Shown: in pieces, positions 48,294 to 57,328 of the stretch | Numbering within the stretch: the first letter of the stretch is position 1 | Layout: every line of letters starts with the position of its first letter | Source: CBDCZI01 sp965224495 | GTDB taxonomy: Bacteria > Bacteroidota > Bacteroidia > Cytophagales > JAAEPT01 | Direction of reading: 5' to 3' | Length of the DNA stretch: 64,000 nucleotides | Assembly: GCA_965224495.1 (NCBI GenBank) | Contig: CBDCZI010000029.1 | Span: forward strand, 186,001 to 250,000 | Translations under genes and position numbers: made by a program | The notes under the pieces: model-generated | What the model saw: the letters and a program-made list of their open reading frames with translations, nothing else | Told to the model about the DNA's origin: nothing | Database searches by the model: none

Positions 48294-49346
48294 ATGAATG
48301 TTTTTTTTCATAAAATAGAGCTTCAAAACATTATCGTTCATAGGGTTGGGAATAAAGCCAAAATGAACGGTTTGTTTTTATCTCCGCACGAGCTAAATTT
48401 AGATGATAGTATCAAATCTTTGTTGTTGAATTATTTTTTAGACGACTTTAAAGATGTAATTCCTTTTTATCAGTTTTTGACAAAAGAAAATGAGGTGAAT
48501 CCGATGCTTGAAATGGCAAAAGAGATTTTTGAAAACCCCACAAATTTTCATCAAAAAAGCTGTGAAATAGCTAAATTTCAACATGACGTAGCAGTTCATC
48601 CTAAGATAAAATCGGGAGAGGTATATATTACTTATTTCAAAGAAGTCCAGTTTGAAGGCGAATCAGTAGAGGCTATCGGTATTTTTAAATCAGAAAATAA
48701 AGAAACGTATTTGAAGATTTACGAAGCATCAGACCGAAATTTGGAAGTGGAGAAACAAGAAGGTGTAAATATTAAAAAATTGGATAAAGGTTGTTTGATT
48801 TATAACACCGCTCAAGAAGATGGTTACCGTGTACAGGTGGTGGATAAAACGTCATCAAAATCAGAGATAGCGAAGTTTTGGGAGAAGGATTTTCTTAAAA
48901 TAGAGCAATTAGAAGACGAGTTTTACCATACGCAAAACTATATTGAGTTGTGTCAAGATTTTTGTGATGAAGTATTTTCTGTCAAAAATGAAGTATCTAA
49001 ATCAGACCAACTCTTGCTCTTAAACCGTTCGTTGGATTATTTTTGTGAAGAAAAAGAGTTTGAAGAAAATAAATTCCAAGAAGAAGTAATTCAAGACGAA
49101 GGGGTGATTGAGGCTTTTAAAGAGCATAAAAACAACTTTGAAGTTAAAAAAGAGATTAAATTAGAACCCTCATTTCAAGTGCATAAAGAGTCGGCAGTCC
49201 AGAGCAGAAAGAAATTTAGGAGCATAATAAAATTGGATAAAAACTTTCATATCTATATTCATGGTGATCAAACGGAGATAGAAAGAGGGTATGACGATAG
49301 TTTACAAAAAAGTTTTTATAAGTTGTATTTCAAGAATGAAAACTAA
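48294..49346 (+). CDS. Nucleoid-associated protein (NdpA/YejK family)
   Basis: The 350-residue cytoplasmic protein begins MNVFFHKIELQNIIVHRVGNK, typical of the 37-kDa nucleoid-associated family, with LSPHELNLDDSIKSLLLNYF (about 29-48), FKSENKETYLKIYE and the Lys/Glu-rich C-terminal half. Members bind nucleoid DNA; their precise role is not settled. A late segment KLDKNFHIYIHGDQTEIERG (about 321) resembles the family's final conserved block. It is transcribed alone from the 126-base gap next to the MarR gene. Confidence 0.85.
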   Translation: MNVFFHKIELQNIIVHRVGNKAKMNGLFLSPHELNLDDSIKSLLLNYFLDDFKDVIPFYQFLTKENEVNPMLEMAKEIFENPTNFHQKSCEIAKFQHDVAVHPKIKSGEVYITYFKEVQFEGESVEAIGIFKSENKETYLKIYEASDRNLEVEKQEGVNIKKLDKGCLIYNTAQEDGYRVQVVDKTSSKSEIAKFWEKDFLKIEQLEDEFYHTQNYIELCQDFCDEVFSVKNEVSKSDQLLLLNRSLDYFCEEKEFEENKFQEEVIQDEGVIEAFKEHKNNFEVKKEIKLEPSFQVHKESAVQSRKKFRSIIKLDKNFHIYIHGDQTEIERGYDDSLQKSFYKLYFKNEN

Positions 49347-49404
49347 CGTAAAATAAAAAAGGTTATCTTAGCAAATATTAATTAAAAATAACCGTTGAAT
49401 ACTT

Positions 49405-50352
49405 GTGAAACACTTCTTAATTAAATTTTTAGTACTTTTTTTTGTAGGGGTTCCTGCGTTGTCATTAGCTCAAGATACTCTAGCAACGCCTGTTGATACG
49501 GTTGAAAATAAATACAAGAGACTTTACAATACTGCAGATCCTTTGTTTAAACCGAAAAAAGAATCGCCAAAAGAATTTAAGAAGAAAAAAGATTTTTGGG
49601 GTTGGCTCTTGGGTAAAAAAATAGATGGTTACCGAACCTCTCGTGCCTACACAAGCAAGGGGTCGGGTAAGCACATGACTGTAGAGTCGTTTCGGATGTT
49701 GAAGAAATGGCAAAATGGTAGTTCGTATGTGTATTACAAATACTATTTTGATCCTCGAAAAATGAAAATAGTCAAAAAGCATAAGCTAAAAGAAGGTGAT
49801 TCGACTTATTTAAAAGTACTACACGGTCCTTACAAGAAGATTAAAGGAGAGGACACACTGTTGTTAGGGTATTTTTATAAAGGGATGAAACACGGAAGAT
49901 GGATTACCCAAAATAAGTCGAAAGAGCATCATTATGCAGATACAGCATTGACTTTTCAAACCTTAGAGGGGAAAACATATTGGTATAAAGGGTGGCCAAA
50001 AGATGCTGAATTGACTTATTATAAGTCTGATAGATCAAAATTGAGAGAAGTAGTGCCTTATATGAATGGAGATAAAACAGGTAAATATTACCAGTTTTTC
50101 AAAAGTGGGCACACGCAAAAAGTAGGAGAGTACAAATACGGCTATAAGATAAAAATTTGGAAAGAATACTATGAAGGCAAACGAGGTTCTTCTAAAAAAG
50201 CGGTATGGGATTTCCCAAAAGAGCCTTTTTATGACGATAAAAAAAAGGATAAAGATTTCTTAAAAACAGAGTGGAATAAACTCGGAGAAATGACTTACCC
50301 CGAAAATCATGAGGGAGAAAAAGCTGCAAAGTTAAAAAAAAGGAAGAGATGA
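49405..50352 (+). CDS. Exported MORN-like repeat protein, unknown function
   Basis: The 315-residue protein starts at GTG 49405, with a signal peptide ending at SLAQ. After a Lys-rich linker (KKKKDFWGWLLGKK, about 60-73) come repeated Tyr/Gly/Trp-rich strands such as LLLGYFYKGMKHGRW, YMNGDKTGKYYQFFKSG and GEYKYGYKIKIWKEYYEG, which resemble MORN or toxin_YwqK-like beta-hairpin repeats. It ends in a basic tail. Function is not known. No partner genes are evident; YraN follows on the opposite strand. Confidence 0.75.
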   Translation: MKHFLIKFLVLFFVGVPALSLAQDTLATPVDTVENKYKRLYNTADPLFKPKKESPKEFKKKKDFWGWLLGKKIDGYRTSRAYTSKGSGKHMTVESFRMLKKWQNGSSYVYYKYYFDPRKMKIVKKHKLKEGDSTYLKVLHGPYKKIKGEDTLLLGYFYKGMKHGRWITQNKSKEHHYADTALTFQTLEGKTYWYKGWPKDAELTYYKSDRSKLREVVPYMNGDKTGKYYQFFKSGHTQKVGEYKYGYKIKIWKEYYEGKRGSSKKAVWDFPKEPFYDDKKKDKDFLKTEWNKLGEMTYPENHEGEKAAKLKKRKR

Positions 50353-50397
50353 GATACTTAGGATTGATTTTTTTCAATCTTTAGTGAAGGGTGAAAA

Positions 50398-50748
50398 TTA
50401 AAACACGTCGGCAAACACTTTTAAATGGGCTTTGTTTCCTTGTTTTAAGAAGGCTATAATGTCGAAACGAATATTGCCGTGCCAATCATTGTCTTCGATG
50501 TAAAAATCAGCACATTCTTCGATTAACGTTTGTTTTTGGGCGGTAACCCAGTCTTCAGGATAGCCAAAAGCCGAAGTGTTTCTGTATTTAACCTCTACAA
50601 AAATCAAGAAATTATTTTTCTTAAAAATTAAATCAATTTCTCTTCGTCCGTAACGGTAACTCTGAGCAAGGAAAGTGTAACCATTTTTTATATAAAAGGC
50701 TTTTGCTTGATCTTCATAAAAATCGCCTATTTCTTTTGTAGTGGGCAT
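50398..50748 (-). CDS. YraN family (UPF0102) endonuclease-like protein
   Basis: The 116-residue protein has a restriction-endonuclease-like fold with the family pattern: KEIGDFYEDQAKAFYIKNGY, then YRYGRREIDLIFKKNNFLIFVEVKYR (about 32-57), holding the Glu-Asp-(E-x-K) active-site set. Family members are close in fold to Holliday-junction resolvases, but activity is mostly untested. Length matches the family. It converges with the MORN-like gene. Confidence 0.88.
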   Translation of the reverse strand: MPTTKEIGDFYEDQAKAFYIKNGYTFLAQSYRYGRREIDLIFKKNNFLIFVEVKYRNTSAFGYPEDWVTAQKQTLIEECADFYIEDNDWHGNIRFDIIAFLKQGNKAHLKVFADVF

Positions 50749-50864
50749 AAATAAGACAGAAAAAAATGTTAATTTGTAATTGAATAAACGAGAAGAGTAA
50801 AATAAAAGATTTGAAAAACTCTATTTGTTTGATAAGTTTCATTCATTACAACTTTTGATATACT

Positions 50865-52511
50865 ATGTTTCCAAACGTAAATCCTACAAAAACAAAGGCT
50901 TGGGTAGCACTTACTCAGCATTTTAATAAAATAAAAGACTTACACCTTAAAGATATTTTGAAGGATGATAGTCAGCGTTTTGAAAAATACGCTTTGTCTT
51001 TTGAAGATATTTTAGTGGATTTGTCAAAAAACAGAATAACAGACCAAACAAAGAGTTTATTGTTGGATTTAGCTAAGGAAACAAAGTTAGATGAAGCGAT
51101 AAAAGCGATGTTTTCGGGCGAATTTATCAATAAAACAGAAGGAAGAGCTGTTTTGCATACCGCTTTGAGAAATAGAAGTAATACGCCTGTTTTTTTTGAA
51201 GGAAAAGACGTAATGCCTGATGTCAACCGTGTGTTGGCACAAGTAAAAGTGTTTTCTGACCAGTTACTTTCGGGTGAGTGGAAAGGTTATTCGGGCAAAG
51301 CAATTACGGACGTGGTTAATATAGGTATTGGTGGTTCGGATTTGGGACCTGTAATGGTTACAGAGGCATTGAAACCTTACCAAAAAAACATAACACCTCA
51401 TTTTGTATCGAATGTAGATGGAACACATATAGTGGAGACGTTGAAGGGGTTGAATCCTGAAACAACCTTGTTTATGATTGCCTCAAAGACATTTACGACA
51501 CAAGAAACAATGACAAATGCGAACTCGGCAAAGGATTGGTTTTTGGCAAACGGAGGGAGTACGGAAGATGTTAAAAAGCATTTTGTAGCTATTTCTACCA
51601 ATGCAAAAGGTGTGGCTGAGTTTGGAATTGACACAGCAAATATGTTTGAATTTTGGGATTGGGTCGGTGGACGTTATTCGATTTGGTCATCTATCGGTTT
51701 GTCGATTGCTTGTTCGGTAGGTTACGAAAATTTCATTGAGTTGTTAGAAGGTGCTCACGCAATGGATAAGCATTTTGAAACAGCTTCTTTTGATGAGAAT
51801 ATCCCCGTTTTATTAGCGTTAATCGGTATTTGGTACAATAATTTCTTTGAAGCTGATTCGGAAGCTATTTTACCTTATGACCAATATATGCATCGTTTTT
51901 CTGCTTATTTCCAGCAAGGAAATATGGAAAGTAACGGGAAATGTGTCGATAGAAAAGGGAATACGGTAGATTACCAAACAGGTCCGATTATTTGGGGAGA
52001 GCCAGGAACAAATGGGCAACACGCATTTTACCAATTGATTCATCAAGGAACAAAATTGATACCTTGTGATTTTTTAGCACCAGCTATTTCGCAGAATCAA
52101 GTGGGAGACCATCATATTAAATTAATGTCAAATTTCTTTGCCCAAACAGAAGCGTTGATGAACGGAAAAACTGCCGAAGAAGTTCGTTCGGAAATGAAAG
52201 GGAAGTCGGAAGATGAGATACAAGGAATTTTGAATTTTAAGGTGTTTGAAGGTAATAGACCGACAAATTCAATTTTGTTTAAGCAATTGACTCCACGAAC
52301 GCTGGGAAGTTTGTTGGCGATGTACGAACAGAAAATATTTGTACAAGGTGTGATTTGGAACGTTTATAGTTTTGATCAATGGGGCGTAGAATTAGGGAAA
52401 CAGTTAGCAAAACAGATTTTGCCTGAATTGAATGATAAAAAAGCCGTATCTTCGCACGATGTTTCTACAAACGGATTGATAAATACATTCAAGAAATTAG
52501 CAAATAGTTAG
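50865..52511 (+). CDS. pgi: Glucose-6-phosphate isomerase
   Basis: The 548-residue protein has the Pgi signatures NIGIGGSDLGPVMV (near 151), SKTFTTQETM, GGRYSIWSSIG, and the catalytic-region NGQHAFYQLIHQGTKLIP. It interconverts glucose-6-phosphate and fructose-6-phosphate in glycolysis. Its length matches the large bacterial/eukaryotic type. It is followed 83 bases later by manA on the same strand, so both fructose-6-phosphate-linked isomerases may be co-expressed. Confidence 0.96.
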   Translation: MFPNVNPTKTKAWVALTQHFNKIKDLHLKDILKDDSQRFEKYALSFEDILVDLSKNRITDQTKSLLLDLAKETKLDEAIKAMFSGEFINKTEGRAVLHTALRNRSNTPVFFEGKDVMPDVNRVLAQVKVFSDQLLSGEWKGYSGKAITDVVNIGIGGSDLGPVMVTEALKPYQKNITPHFVSNVDGTHIVETLKGLNPETTLFMIASKTFTTQETMTNANSAKDWFLANGGSTEDVKKHFVAISTNAKGVAEFGIDTANMFEFWDWVGGRYSIWSSIGLSIACSVGYENFIELLEGAHAMDKHFETASFDENIPVLLALIGIWYNNFFEADSEAILPYDQYMHRFSAYFQQGNMESNGKCVDRKGNTVDYQTGPIIWGEPGTNGQHAFYQLIHQGTKLIPCDFLAPAISQNQVGDHHIKLMSNFFAQTEALMNGKTAEEVRSEMKGKSEDEIQGILNFKVFEGNRPTNSILFKQLTPRTLGSLLAMYEQKIFVQGVIWNVYSFDQWGVELGKQLAKQILPELNDKKAVSSHDVSTNGLINTFKKLANS

Positions 52512-52594
52512 TTTATTGTGTTGATTACTACTGTTTTGATGAAATAAAATTGAAGTGATTCTTTTGAAAAGAGTAGCTGAAAGTTGATTGAAAT

Positions 52595-53584
52595 ATGACG
52601 AAATTGTATCCTCTAAAGTTTAAAACCATATTTAAGGAAAAACTTTGGGGTGGAAATAAAATAAAAACTATCCTTAATAAGGAGTTTTCACCGTTGCCTA
52701 ATTGTGGTGAAACATGGGAGATTTCTGGTGTTGAAGGAGATGTCAGTGTTGTTTCAAACGGAGCATTGAAAGGGCAAAAGCTGACGGATATTCTTAAAAC
52801 TTACCAAGCAGATTTGGTGGGGGGGTATGTGTTAGAAGAATACCCAGACGAATTCCCTCTATTGGTCAAGTTTATTGATGCAAACCAAGAATTATCGATT
52901 CAGGTACACCCAAATGATGAATTGGCAGAGCAAAGACACCAATGTAAGGGGAAATCTGAAATGTGGTATATCTTTCAGGCAGATGAAAACAGCTCGTTGA
53001 TTTCGGGGTTTAACCAAGACGTATCGAAAGAAACGTATTTAGAAAAATTGGCTAACGGAGAATTAGAAACTATTTTGAACCGTGAGAAAATTACGGCAGG
53101 AGATGTTTATTATTTACCCGCAGGACGTGTTCATACGATAGGAGAGGGGTTGTTGTTGGCGGAAATACAACAAACTTCTGATGTGACTTACCGAATTTAC
53201 GATTTTGATAGAGTTGATAAAAACGGAAATAAAAGAGAGTTACATACCGAATTGGCTTTAGATGCGTTGGATTTTAAAAAGCAAAAGGAATACAAAACGC
53301 CTTATATCAATAAAATTAATCAGTTGGTTTCATTGGCTAAAACGCCTTATTTTAGCACCAATAAATTGTGGTTTGACAAAGGAACAACAAGAAATTATGA
53401 AAAGCTTGATAGTTTTGTGATTTATTTGTGTTTTGAAGGCGAGTTGGTGATTGATTACACTGAGGGAGAAATTAATTTGAAAAAAGGAGAAGCAATTTTA
53501 CTTCCTGCAACCATTAAAGAAGTTAAATTGATACCAATAACAGCGTATCAATTATTGGAGTCTTACATTGAAAAGTTGGATTAA
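52595..53584 (+). CDS. manA: Mannose-6-phosphate isomerase, type I
   Basis: The 329-residue cupin enzyme has the early block FKEKLWGGNKIK, the zinc site IQVHPNDELAEQRH with KSEMWYIF (about 103-128), and the AGRVHTIGEGLLLAEIQQTSD block (about 172-192) with the catalytic-site Arg. A C-terminal second cupin ends the protein. It converts mannose-6-phosphate to fructose-6-phosphate and feeds GDP-mannose synthesis. It lies between pgi and lipB with short gaps (83 and 21 bases). Confidence 0.93.
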   Translation: MTKLYPLKFKTIFKEKLWGGNKIKTILNKEFSPLPNCGETWEISGVEGDVSVVSNGALKGQKLTDILKTYQADLVGGYVLEEYPDEFPLLVKFIDANQELSIQVHPNDELAEQRHQCKGKSEMWYIFQADENSSLISGFNQDVSKETYLEKLANGELETILNREKITAGDVYYLPAGRVHTIGEGLLLAEIQQTSDVTYRIYDFDRVDKNGNKRELHTELALDALDFKKQKEYKTPYINKINQLVSLAKTPYFSTNKLWFDKGTTRNYEKLDSFVIYLCFEGELVIDYTEGEINLKKGEAILLPATIKEVKLIPITAYQLLESYIEKLD

Positions 53585-53605
53585 CGGCATCTAGAAGAAT
53601 AATAA

Positions 53606-54319
53606 ATGAGCTCAAATAAAAATGTATTGTACCAAGACCTTGGTAAGATTGATTACGAAGAGGCATTAGCTATCCAAAAAGAGATTTTTGAAGCCGTTGT
53701 AGATACAAAATTACAGAATAGAAAAAATAACGAGCAAGTACAGACGACCAATCATTTGTTATTTGTTGAGCACCCACATACTTATACTTTAGGGAGAAGT
53801 GGGAGTTTGAATAATTTATTGGTCAATAACCAGCAATTGAAGGAAATAGGCGCTAAATTTTATGAGATAGCACGTGGTGGCGATATTACCTACCACGGAC
53901 CAGGGCAATTGGTCGGTTACCCAATTATCGATTTAGATCATTTTTTTACAGATATACATAAATATTTACGTTTCCTTGAAGAAGCAGTGATTTTGACTTT
54001 AAAAGATTACGGTTTAGATGCAGGTCGTATTGATGGACTGACAGGAGTTTGGTTGGACTATGTAGAAAAGAAAAATCCTCGTAAAATTTGTGCATTTGGT
54101 GTAAAAGCCAGTCGTTGGGTAACGATGCACGGTTTGGCATTGAATGTAAATGCTGATTTGAAATACTTTGATTATATCGTTCCTTGCGGAATTACAGGAA
54201 AAGCGGTTACCTCTATTAGTGCAGAGTTGGGGAGAGAAGTAGATATGCAAGAAACCAAAGACCGTTTGAAAAAACATTTGTCCACGGTTTTTGAAATGAC
54301 GATTATTGATAGCGAGTAA
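53606..54319 (+). CDS. lipB: Octanoyl-[acyl carrier protein]:protein N-octanoyltransferase
   Basis: The 237-residue enzyme has the LipB signature RGGDITYHGPGQLVGYPI (about 91-108), the catalytic Lys in FGVKASRWVTMHG and the acyl-accepting Cys in YIVPCGI. It moves octanoyl from ACP to lipoyl domains, the first step of lipoate synthesis. The TAATG overlap at 54317-54321 ties its translation to the next gene. No lipA is seen in this window. Confidence 0.95.
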   Translation: MSSNKNVLYQDLGKIDYEEALAIQKEIFEAVVDTKLQNRKNNEQVQTTNHLLFVEHPHTYTLGRSGSLNNLLVNNQQLKEIGAKFYEIARGGDITYHGPGQLVGYPIIDLDHFFTDIHKYLRFLEEAVILTLKDYGLDAGRIDGLTGVWLDYVEKKNPRKICAFGVKASRWVTMHGLALNVNADLKYFDYIVPCGITGKAVTSISAELGREVDMQETKDRLKKHLSTVFEMTIIDSE

Positions 54320-54723
54320 TGAAGAAAGACATTAAAACAGAAAAAGTAGAACACGTTTCTATTGCGATAGCAAAATCGACAGGTTTGACAGGAGGTGTTG
54401 AATGGCAGGTTTATCTCGTCAATTACAATGACTTTCCGATAGAAACTGTTTTGATTTCCTCACAAGGGTATGGTGAAGTGAATGGGGAAATGAAAAAAAC
54501 TTCGGTTTTAAGATACATGTTAGAAAAAGTTGGAGGTTGTGAATTTGAAGCTATCGAACCAATAGACCCTGCTTTGTTTGCTTTAACAAATGAGTTTTGG
54601 GTAAGTTATTATCTTGATGGAAAAATGAGAGATAAGAAATTTATTTTCTTGCCAGATAGTATCAGAGAAGAACATTTACAATTGATTCCTTGGATAAATA
54701 AAGAAGGCGTATTACATGACTAA
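54319..54723 (+). CDS. Conserved small cytoplasmic protein, unknown function
   Basis: This 134-residue protein has no signal or membrane segment. It is mainly beta-rich: VEHVSIAIAKSTG, EWQVYLVNYNDFPIETVLISSQGYGEVNG and NEFWVSYYLDGKMRDKKFIFL. I recall similar short proteins in other flavobacteria next to housekeeping genes, but no function. It overlaps lipB by one base and the SDR gene by eight bases, so it is well embedded in a co-translated run. Confidence 0.72.
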   Translation: MKKDIKTEKVEHVSIAIAKSTGLTGGVEWQVYLVNYNDFPIETVLISSQGYGEVNGEMKKTSVLRYMLEKVGGCEFEAIEPIDPALFALTNEFWVSYYLDGKMRDKKFIFLPDSIREEHLQLIPWINKEGVLHD

Positions 54724-55525
54724 TCAAATTGCAATCGTAACAGGTGGGAGTTCAGGAATTGGAGAAGCCATCGCACATACTTTGTCTAAAAATGGCTATA
54801 AAGTCTATGCGACAAGTCGTAACCCAAAAGTAGAAAAGCTAAATGACCAATTTGTCTATTTAAAAATGGACGTGCAAGATGACTACTCTGTAAAGGAGGC
54901 TGTCGCAGAAGTTGTTGCGAAAGAAGGTCAAATAGATGTTTTGATAAACTGTGCTGGTTTAGGATTAAACGGGCCTATCGAAGAAACGCCAATAGCAACA
55001 ATAAAAGAAGTCTTTGACACTAATTTTTTTGGGATTGTAAGAACCACACAAGCTGTTTTGCCTCACATGAGAACGAAAAAGCAAGGTTTTATTATCAATA
55101 TTAGTTCGATAGCAGGTGAGTTTGGATTGCCTTTACGTGGTTATTATTCGGCGTCAAAATCTGCAGTAGAAATGCTGACAGAAGCGTTACGAATGGAAGT
55201 GAAACAATTTGGAATACGTGTTTGTAGCGTACAACCAGGAGATTTTGCGACAAATATCAGTGCTAATCGTCCGTCAGCAACATTGGCTGATGATTCTGCT
55301 TACTTACCGATGTTTGAAAATATCAACGAGCAAGTAAATGAAGAAGTGAAAGATGCTAAAGACCCCGCAGAAGTAGGGGAAGGGATTTTGAAAATACTAA
55401 AAGAAAAATCGCCACAAGTACGTTACCGAATAGGTCCATTTATGCAAAAGCTATCGGTAAAAATAAAGAAAATAGTTTCAGGGAAAATCTTTGAAAAAAT
55501 CATAATGAACCATTATAAACTGTAA
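54716..55525 (+). CDS. Short-chain dehydrogenase/reductase
   Basis: The 269-residue protein has the cofactor loop TGGSSGIGEAIA (about 9-20), an NCAGLG motif (about 80-85), the catalytic Ser in ISSIAGE and Tyr/Lys in YYSASKSAVE (about 143-152). The loop after the second strand (TSRNPKVEKL) suggests NADP preference, which is weak inference. The substrate is unknown. It overlaps its neighbour upstream and is followed 2 bases later by a methyltransferase. Confidence 0.9.
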   Translation: MTNQIAIVTGGSSGIGEAIAHTLSKNGYKVYATSRNPKVEKLNDQFVYLKMDVQDDYSVKEAVAEVVAKEGQIDVLINCAGLGLNGPIEETPIATIKEVFDTNFFGIVRTTQAVLPHMRTKKQGFIINISSIAGEFGLPLRGYYSASKSAVEMLTEALRMEVKQFGIRVCSVQPGDFATNISANRPSATLADDSAYLPMFENINEQVNEEVKDAKDPAEVGEGILKILKEKSPQVRYRIGPFMQKLSVKIKKIVSGKIFEKIIMNHYKL

Positions 55526-55527
55526 AT

Positions 55528-56256
55528 ATGTCGTGGTTTAAAAATTGGTTTAATACGAAATATTACCATTTATTGTACAAAAACAGAGATTACAAAGAGG
55601 CGGAACGTTTTATTGATAATTTGGTGGCTTACCTTAAACCTAAACAAGGAGCTAAAATCTTTGATTTGGCCTGTGGAAAAGGACGTCATTCAGTTTTTTT
55701 AAACAAAAAAGGATTTGATGTAATTGGAGTAGATTTATCTGAACAAAGTATTTTACATGCTCAAAAAGAAGAAAATGAAACACTTCATTTTGCAGTGCAA
55801 GATATGAGAAAACCTTTTGAAGGGCAGACATTTGATGTTGTTGTCAATCTATTTACAAGCTTTGGTTATTTTGAAGACGATAAAGAAGATGTTGACGTTT
55901 TGAAATCAGTAGCCACGGTTTTAAAAAAAGACGGTGTTTTTGTTTTAGATTATTTGAATGCCCACAAAGTTGTTGCAGACCTCAATCCTCACGCTTTTAT
56001 AAAGCGAGAAGAGGTGACTTTTGAAATCACAAAAAAGATAGAAAAAGCATTTGTAGTAAAAGAAATCGACTTTGAAGACAATAACGAAAAGTACCATTTT
56101 GAAGAAAGAGTAAAGTTAATTGACGAAAAACAATTTGAAAGCTATTTTAAATTGGCAGGTTTGCGACTTTTAGCTAAATTTGGGAATTATAATTTAGAGG
56201 TGTTTGATGTTAATCAATCCCCTCGCTTGATATTAATAGCAGAAAAAATTGGATAA
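55528..56256 (+). CDS. Class I SAM-dependent methyltransferase
   Basis: The 242-residue protein has motif I FDLACGKGRHSVFL (about 44-57), motif II VIGVDLSEQSI, and motif IV VVNLFTSFGYFEDDKED. The fold is a typical Rossmann methyltransferase of the methyltransf_25/11 type. The acceptor is unknown. Its stop codon overlaps the TTG start of the ZIP transporter gene by eight bases. Confidence 0.88.
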   Translation: MSWFKNWFNTKYYHLLYKNRDYKEAERFIDNLVAYLKPKQGAKIFDLACGKGRHSVFLNKKGFDVIGVDLSEQSILHAQKEENETLHFAVQDMRKPFEGQTFDVVVNLFTSFGYFEDDKEDVDVLKSVATVLKKDGVFVLDYLNAHKVVADLNPHAFIKREEVTFEITKKIEKAFVVKEIDFEDNNEKYHFEERVKLIDEKQFESYFKLAGLRLLAKFGNYNLEVFDVNQSPRLILIAEKIG

Positions 56257-57016
56257 TTTAGTTTACATATTATTGACCGTATTTGCCTTTATAGGTGCTG
56301 GTTTAGCTGTTGTTATACCGAAGAACTCAGTAAAAAGACACCGTTTTTGGCAGGTATTTAGTGGCGCGTTTTTGTTTGCTTTGACCGTTTCTCATTTACT
56401 TCCAGAGCTGTTTGCCATGGTTTTTGGAGCACATGGTTACGAGTCGAGCGATACAAATTTACACTTGGTAGGTATCTTTATTTTACTTGGTTATTTTATT
56501 CAATCTATCGTTGAAACACTGACCAAAGGAGTGGAGCATGGGCACTTGCATATTCACGACCACGACGACCATGTCAGTTCGCCTTTATTGTTGACTGTTT
56601 CCTTGTTTTTTCATGGTTTATTAGACGGTGCTGTGTTGATACATTCTCACGGAGGGGAGCATGGAAACGCATTGTTAGCAGGGATATTGATTCATAAATT
56701 ACCTGTCGCTTTTGTACTGATGTACCAACTTTACCAAACAGTAAAAAGTAAACCGTTGGCTTGGTTTTATTTTACGTTATTTGCAGTATCCTCACCAATA
56801 GGTCTTTATTTAGGCGAATCGTTATTCTCTCAAGGAGGAACGTTGTATATGCTTTCTATTTATGCCTTTGCCTTGATTACAGGTAATTTCTTAAACATTA
56901 CAACCACTATTTTTGTAGAAAGTAACATGGGACATAAATTGTTTTCAAAAAATAGAATGGCTCTTGTTTCCGGTGTACTCATCGCTTTAGCATTAGAGTT
57001 GATAGAGGTGCATTGA
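56249..57016 (+). CDS. ZIP family metal transporter
   Basis: The 255-residue protein starts at TTG 56249, overlapping the previous gene by eight bases; no nearer ATG keeps the first helix. About eight membrane helices are predicted. A His-rich loop HGHLHIHDHDDH (about 93-104) is followed by helix IV FFHGLLDGAVLIHSHGGEHG and helix V GILIHKLPVAF, which hold the metal-site His/Glu pattern of ZIP proteins. It likely imports zinc or another divalent metal. No regulator is adjacent. Confidence 0.9.
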   Translation: MDNLVYILLTVFAFIGAGLAVVIPKNSVKRHRFWQVFSGAFLFALTVSHLLPELFAMVFGAHGYESSDTNLHLVGIFILLGYFIQSIVETLTKGVEHGHLHIHDHDDHVSSPLLLTVSLFFHGLLDGAVLIHSHGGEHGNALLAGILIHKLPVAFVLMYQLYQTVKSKPLAWFYFTLFAVSSPIGLYLGESLFSQGGTLYMLSIYAFALITGNFLNITTTIFVESNMGHKLFSKNRMALVSGVLIALALELIEVH

Positions 57017-57328
57017 TTTTTTTTTCGACTTAAGTAAATTTGCTGTTTTTTTAATGTGGTAAAAGCCGAAGGTGTTTCCATTACCTCGCGCGGTTACTTT
57101 TCTCTGCTGTTATAGTATAAAGACAAGTAAGGTTGTATTTAATCAAAAACGCCTTTTCAACAATAAAAACAAATTAATGTAGATAAGTTCTTGCGCCTCT
57201 TTTAAAAGGAGAAGTTGTGAACGTGCATTAATTTGATTAATTTGTAATGTTAAATATGGGGAAACTCATGTTGTTTTAAAAAAGTAATAACAAATAAATA
57301 AAAATAAATTTAACTTAAAGTGTTAATT
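57017..57328 (+). other. Non-coding gap before the giant GH18 gene
   Basis: The gap is about 310 bases without a credible ORF. A nested inverted repeat is present: ACAAATTAATG (57169-57179) and ATTAATTTG-type right arms at 57227-57234 and 57237-57246, enclosing an AT-rich stem. It could form a leader hairpin. No clear -33/-7 pair is seen. Confidence 0.4.
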
